Positions 60,437-64,000 of a stretch of DNA of 64,000 nucleotides are shown one piece after another. The stretch's first letter is position 1; every line of letters begins with the position of its first letter. The position numbers and the translations under genes are program-made. A model generated the notes under the pieces. That model saw nothing but the letters and a program-made list of their open reading frames with translations, was not told where the DNA came from and made no database searches. This DNA comes from Candidatus Poribacteria bacterium (lineage in GTDB: Bacteria > Poribacteria > WGA-4E > GCA-2687025): positions 1 through 64,000 of the forward strand of contig JAPPNK010000014.1 in NCBI GenBank assembly GCA_028818695.1, read 5' to 3'.

Positions 60437-61396
60437 TCATTCATCAATGACGCCCAATTCCAAAACCGTCAGCTTGTACTCTGGACGAGAGGGCTGAAGA
60501 TCTTCGGGCTTGGTCTCAGTTGACGGGGGCTGGAGATGGCGCTCCCTCGCCCTGCGTTTTATCTCCTCAACGCTCCGCTTCCGCCTCTCTTTCCTGTGGG
60601 TTCTCAATTCAGGCGTTTTCATCTCGATCATCAACGTTTGTATGGCTGCGATAGCTTCCAGCGCCTCCGTATTTTCAGGGTCATGAGTCAGCTTGGTTTC
60701 CCACTGCGCGTACTCCTTTTCCAGCTGCGCGAGCTCCTGTTGACCCCATTCCGTATCTGCAGGGACGTACCGCGTTTGCCATATCACAACCACCTCCTCG
60801 TCCTCGTCGAAGTAGTAACGCTCTCCGTTGGGAAGGCTGAGCGAGCCTTTCTTCAATGCTAGGGGCGGTAAACGACCCGCGCGGACAAGAAACTGTGCAG
60901 AGTCGAACTCTTCCATTGGCATCCTTTCTTCCGTTCGTTCTTCCATCGGCACATCGTCGCCATACGGCAGGTACTGTGACAACGCCGCAGTGAGAGCAGG
61001 GTCTTCTTCGTCTAAAAAGATGCGGCCTGTGACGTCATGATACGCTTGCGTCTCCGCTTTTAGCGGATCCACGCCCGCCGCTATCTGCGCGTCGTACTCA
61101 AGCCCAATCAGCTCGGCAAGATGGTTCGCCGCGTCTTCCCAGCCTTCAAACTTGTACGGTCCCGTATCCAATTCGGCAACCCCCGAATCGGCGCTCGGCT
61201 CCCCGTCTGCCGCGGACGTCTCCTGCGGCTGAACGGGAGATTGCGCCTCTTCCATCGATGCGGCAGCTCCGCCGGCGCCCTCCATGTGCCTCGTTGTCTC
61301 GGACAGCATGGGAGCGTCCCTTAACGAAAACCAAATGAACGCGGCAAGGAGAGCCGCCGCCGCCAATGCGACGGGTACGGTTATCTTTCGAGTCAT
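60437..61396 (-). CDS. Membrane-anchored protein of unknown function
   Basis: 319 residues with an N-terminal anchor or uncleaved signal (about 6-25), then a low-complexity acidic linker (about 38-78), a globular part (80-230) with YKFEGWEDAANHLAELIGLEYD, and a long charged coiled-coil-like region (about 222-292) rich in Glu, Lys and Arg. No family recognised. It lies 29 bases downstream of the secreted-protein gene at 61426 and may be co-transcribed with it. Confidence 0.7.
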   Translation of the reverse strand: MTRKITVPVALAAAALLAAFIWFSLRDAPMLSETTRHMEGAGGAAASMEEAQSPVQPQETSAADGEPSADSGVAELDTGPYKFEGWEDAANHLAELIGLEYDAQIAAGVDPLKAETQAYHDVTGRIFLDEEDPALTAALSQYLPYGDDVPMEERTEERMPMEEFDSAQFLVRAGRLPPLALKKGSLSLPNGERYYFDEDEEVVVIWQTRYVPADTEWGQQELAQLEKEYAQWETKLTHDPENTEALEAIAAIQTLMIEMKTPELRTHRKERRKRSVEEIKRRARERHLQPPSTETKPEDLQPSRPEYKLTVLELGVIDE

Positions 61397-61425
61397 GTCA
61401 TATCTCCTTTCTCTGACCCCAACAA

Positions 61426-62307
61426 TCAGAGACCAGGGCGGGGGAGAGGATCGGGGCGGGGGAGAGGATCGGGTTCGGTGAGATCGGGGTGGCGAGGGGG
61501 TGGAGGAGGGGAAGCGAAGCGACGGTTGCTGCCGTAAGACGCATCCAGTTCTGTGGGGCCATCGGGTTGGTTGATATCAGGCACCAGCCCACTTATCGTT
61601 GCCCATCCGCTTGATCTGTGCGAGGACCTATGTCCCACTATCGTCGAAGGGTCATTGTAAATGTACCCCTCGGTGCTCACAGACTTTTGAACCGACTCCG
61701 GATCCGAAATCTTCCAGTAAAAACGCGACTTCCCATTTTTGTCCGTGTAGAAGACTCTCCGCCTCTTCATGGTGACAGTGTTCGCGTCATGCTCGCTCTT
61801 ACTCTTTCCTCCGGCACTGGCGCTACTATAAGCATAGAGTTCGATCTCCTCATGATCGCCCGGCAAACCGCCCGCTCTGTCGTCAACGATCGTGCCGTCG
61901 AACCACACTTCCGCCACGGAATATGCACTTGCCGCCTCGTGCCAACGATACCAATACGACGATCCGCGAACGCCATTCAGATCGTACCATGGAGTTATCT
62001 CCTTTGGGCCATGGGACCCGCTCCCGAGACTGTAGGTGAGACCGTAAAGCTGCGCAACATTCTCTTCGCGAACTCTCGAACTCGTCCAGTATTCAGATGG
62101 TGGAATGGCTTCACCAAAGTTGCGGCCGCTGAAACGGTACTCGTTTGTCGCGTACTCGCCGTATTCGGGCCAGCCCGTATCTGACCAGTCATGCGCGCTT
62201 GCGGCGAAGGCGAACGAGAGGAAGAGAAGAACGGTCAGCGCAGAGCTAACCCAGTTGACACGAAAATTGTGGGGGGGGGGGATTTGACATGCGTTGTGAA
62301 ACATCAT
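61426..62307 (-). CDS. Secreted protein with a poly-C tract before its signal peptide
   Basis: 293 residues. The signal segment is SSALTVLLFLSFAFAASAHD, placed about 20 residues after the start. Between start and signal is a C11 tract (62281-62271) encoding IPPPH, so a one-base slip would disconnect the ATG from the signal peptide. The mature part is rich in Trp, Tyr and Ser (YWYRWHEAASAYSVAEVW) and ends in a PDPLPRPDPLPRP repeat. No family recognised. Start at ATG 62307 or 62304. Confidence 0.7.
   Translation of the reverse strand: MMFHNACQIPPPHNFRVNWVSSALTVLLFLSFAFAASAHDWSDTGWPEYGEYATNEYRFSGRNFGEAIPPSEYWTSSRVREENVAQLYGLTYSLGSGSHGPKEITPWYDLNGVRGSSYWYRWHEAASAYSVAEVWFDGTIVDDRAGGLPGDHEEIELYAYSSASAGGKSKSEHDANTVTMKRRRVFYTDKNGKSRFYWKISDPESVQKSVSTEGYIYNDPSTIVGHRSSHRSSGWATISGLVPDINQPDGPTELDASYGSNRRFASPPPPPRHPDLTEPDPLPRPDPLPRPGL
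62271..62281. repeat. Homopolymer of 11 G (C on the coding strand)
   Basis: Eleven consecutive G bases in the 5' coding part of the secreted-protein gene. Tracts of this length commonly slip during replication. Confidence 0.85.
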
Positions 62308-62673
62308 AGTTTGCCCTTCTTGACAAACGGTGTTCGGCGTTCAGCAGTCGAGCCAGTCCCAACCCGAACGCCTGCATTGATCATAGCGGAGATTCTTTGG
62401 CGCGACAACAACTTTTTTTCGCAACACAACGAACTCCGCCTCATTTGTATCGTAGCGGAAACTCTCCGGCGCTGCAACAACTATGTCGCCGCGCAACGAA
62501 TTTTCTGCTACAACATGCTCTATCAGAAACTCTTCTCCGCGTCAACCCTTTTCTGACCTTACCGCTTTAGTCGGGACATATCGGCATACGAACGCAGACA
62601 GCGTCTGCGGCGCCTCTGGATTCCCGCGCGTTTTACCGCAAGAGCGGGGGGATATACGAGGTCAATCGTTCTC
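62308..62673. repeat. Intergenic 69-bp tandem repeat followed by a half MITE-like element
   Basis: A 69-bp imperfect unit starts at 62381, 62450 and, in weaker form, 62519 (TCATAGCGGAGATTCT, TCGTAGCGGAAACTCT, TCTATCAGAAACTCT; then CAACAACT). From 62564 the left half of the dispersed element begins (CTTTAGTCGGGACAT, GAACGCAGACAG, CCTCTGGATTCCCG), with its core disrupted by extra bases. No gene is visible. Confidence 0.65.
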
Positions 62674-64000
62674 TCATTTCAATAAAACCATGCGCCTCAG
62701 AGCCGTATATCCGCCCGCCTCAATGCGAACAAAATATATCCCGCTGGCTGCCCGCTCTCCAAGGTTGTTGCGCCCGTCCCAGTAGGCGGCTCTCACTCTG
62801 CTGCGGTAGGAACCTGCAGGCAGCGCTCCCAGATCCATCTCCCGCACAACCGCCCCGTCCGCGTTATAGATCGTCAAGCGCACATCGGACGCCTCCGACA
62901 GATCGAACGGAATCCATGTTTCAGGGTTGAACGGATTCGGATAACTCGGCAGAAGCGATGAACGCGCCGGCAGCGAAACTGCATGCGCCGCCAATAAGGC
63001 GCGCAGCGCAGCTTCCCCTCTCCGAGACGCCGACCCTTTCACAACAAGCCGCTCCGCGTCCGCAAACCAGCGCGCCGCCTCGTCTAGATGCGCCGACGAG
63101 AACGCGGCGGCCGCATGCGCAGGAGGCGCGGCGAACCATCCCGCCGCTTGGTCGATCGCGTCTGCAATCAGCAGGATGTCAAGTATGTCGACGACGCCGT
63201 CGCCGTTCACATCGGCTGTGATGTTCTCTGTTTGTCCGTATTGCGCCGCGGCGAGCGCCAGGTCTGCAAAATCGACGACGCCGTCGCCGTTCACATCGAC
63301 GCGCGGCGGCGGCGTATGCCAGAAGCGGAAGGTGCGGTCGCGCGATCCGCTCAATAGCGTCTGCCCGTCCGGCGAAAAGGCGATCGTATAGACGGTTCCC
63401 GTATGCCCCTCCAAGACGCGCTTGCGCCGCCCGTTCCCCGCCGCCCAGAGCCAGATGGTGCCGTCATGGTGCGCGCTGGCGAGCGTCTGCCCGTCCGGCG
63501 AAAAGGCGGCCGAATGGACAAGCCCTGTTCCGCCGCCTCCGACGGTCAGGAGATGCCGCCCGTCCGCGGCGTTCCAGAAGCGAATCGTTTCATCGCTGCT
63601 GCCGGTCGCAATCGTCTGTCCGTCCGGCGAAAAGGCGGCGGAGCGTACCGCGCGTCCATGCCTCTTTTGAGAATAGATCATTTTTCCGTCGGCGCTCCAC
63701 AGCTTGAACGTCCGGTCGGCGCTGCCGGACGCAATCGTCTGTCCGTCCGGGGCGTAGGCAACCGCCAAGACGGGACCGGCATGCTCCGTCATCGTTTTCA
63801 GCAGTTTTCCGTCCGACGCCCGCCACAGCTTGATGGCGCGGTCGGCGCCGCCCGTCGCGAGCGTTTGACCGTCCGGCGAAAAGGCGGCGGCGTACAGTCT
63901 GTCTGTATGTCCAGGCAGCTCTCTGACGAGCGCGCCTGTTTGGACATTCCATATCCGCGCGGAGCCGTCGTACGATCCGCTGGCGAGCGTCTGCCCATCC
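62674..64000 (-). CDS. Secreted WD40-dockerin protein with FlgD/T9SS-like C-terminus (5' end outside window)
   Basis: Partial; at least 440 residues, open to the window edge. From the N-terminal side there are about six WD40 repeats (each with SPDGQT[LI]A.GS.D.T...W), then two dockerin-type calcium repeats (DVNGDGVVDFADLALAAAQYG and DVNGDGVVDILDI), a helical linker, and a C-terminal module with PSYPNPFNPETWIPFDLSE, WDGRNNLGERAASGIYFV and RRMVLLK. That end is the FlgD-Ig-like or T9SS-type tail. The combination is characteristic of Poribacteria-like genomes. It is likely exported and may join a surface complex by dockerin-cohesin contact; no cohesin is seen here. Confidence 0.85.
   Translation of the reverse strand, partial: DGQTLASGSYDGSARIWNVQTGALVRELPGHTDRLYAAAFSPDGQTLATGGADRAIKLWRASDGKLLKTMTEHAGPVLAVAYAPDGQTIASGSADRTFKLWSADGKMIYSQKRHGRAVRSAAFSPDGQTIATGSSDETIRFWNAADGRHLLTVGGGGTGLVHSAAFSPDGQTLASAHHDGTIWLWAAGNGRRKRVLEGHTGTVYTIAFSPDGQTLLSGSRDRTFRFWHTPPPRVDVNGDGVVDFADLALAAAQYGQTENITADVNGDGVVDILDILLIADAIDQAAGWFAAPPAHAAAAFSSAHLDEAARWFADAERLVVKGSASRRGEAALRALLAAHAVSLPARSSLLPSYPNPFNPETWIPFDLSEASDVRLTIYNADGAVVREMDLGALPAGSYRSRVRAAYWDGRNNLGERAASGIYFVRIEAGGYTALRRMVLLK

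Overview
The window is a high-GC, gene-dense bacterial chromosome segment. It most resembles Candidatus Poribacteria or a close relative. That placement is inferred from family content: a WD40-dockerin protein ending in a FlgD/T9SS-like 'YPNPFNPETWIPF' module, several Gfo/Idh/MocA dehydrogenases, three PhyH-type dioxygenases, two mandelate-racemase/galactonate-dehydratase-type enzymes, and secreted CBM9-like proteins. No rRNA gene is present to confirm it. Genes are tightly packed, with many ATGA overlaps and several TTG starts.

Layout. 0.1-10.3 kb: one long plus-strand run, hemC, cobA/hemD fusion, ccmE, ccmF, ccmH-like, ccmI-like, an extra membrane protein, ccmA, ccmB, ccmC, ccmD-like. It links uroporphyrinogen/siroheme synthesis to System I cytochrome c maturation; CcmE has the CxxxY haem site in place of the usual histidine. 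10.3-11.6 kb: a lower-GC HsdR_N-like nuclease gene between inverted copies of a short dispersed element. 11.6-21.4 kb: RqcH/NFACT, PhyH, a duplicated lipoprotein family (one copy frameshifted), a sugar-acid catabolic pair (Gfo/Idh/MocA plus galactonate-dehydratase-like), a two-domain CPBP-like membrane protein, and a second dehydrogenase/SDR pair. 21.6-29 kb: a small HTH protein, pyruvate kinase with a sigma-54 two-component system, an orphan ABC ATPase, a YIP1-like protein and HflX. 29-36 kb: an MR/MLE enzyme, a secreted metzincin, three tandem CBM9-like secreted proteins, Gfo/Idh/MocA and PhyH. 36-39.6 kb: an MBL hydrolase, nickel superoxide dismutase with its maturation protease, and two multi-pass membrane proteins. 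39.7-48 kb: MutL, PhyH, tRNA-Trp, alcohol dehydrogenase, RNase HI, PncB, HisG, CoaE and a histidine-rich nickel/cobalt-exporter-like protein. 48-49 kb: a second PD-(D/E)xK-like gene bracketed by inverted element arms. 49-54 kb: dehydrogenase, AAC(3)-like acetyltransferase, OGG1-type glycosylase and three paralogous membrane proteins. 54-58.5 kb: proA, proB, obgE, rpmA, rplU. 58.5-64 kb: a tandem pair of unknown proteins, two exported unknowns (one with a C11 tract), a 69-bp tandem repeat and the 3' part of a WD40-dockerin gene that runs off the window.

Most notable signals. (1) A MITE-like dispersed element (about 110-160 bp, AGTTGGGACAT-type ends around a palindromic GGATTCCCGCTTGCGCGGG core) occurs in whole or part about nine times. 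It brackets two standalone nuclease-like genes in inverted orientation, forms the 3' end of one gene, and sits in the promoter region of another. (2) A metzincin and three CBM9-like proteins, not homologous to each other, all end in the same short tail, G/D-K-L-x3-W-[GA]-x-[LI]-K. (3) The 5' leader of the NiSOD gene carries two overlapping helices that look mutually exclusive. (4) Two genes have an ATA codon where a start codon is expected behind a good Shine-Dalgarno sequence.
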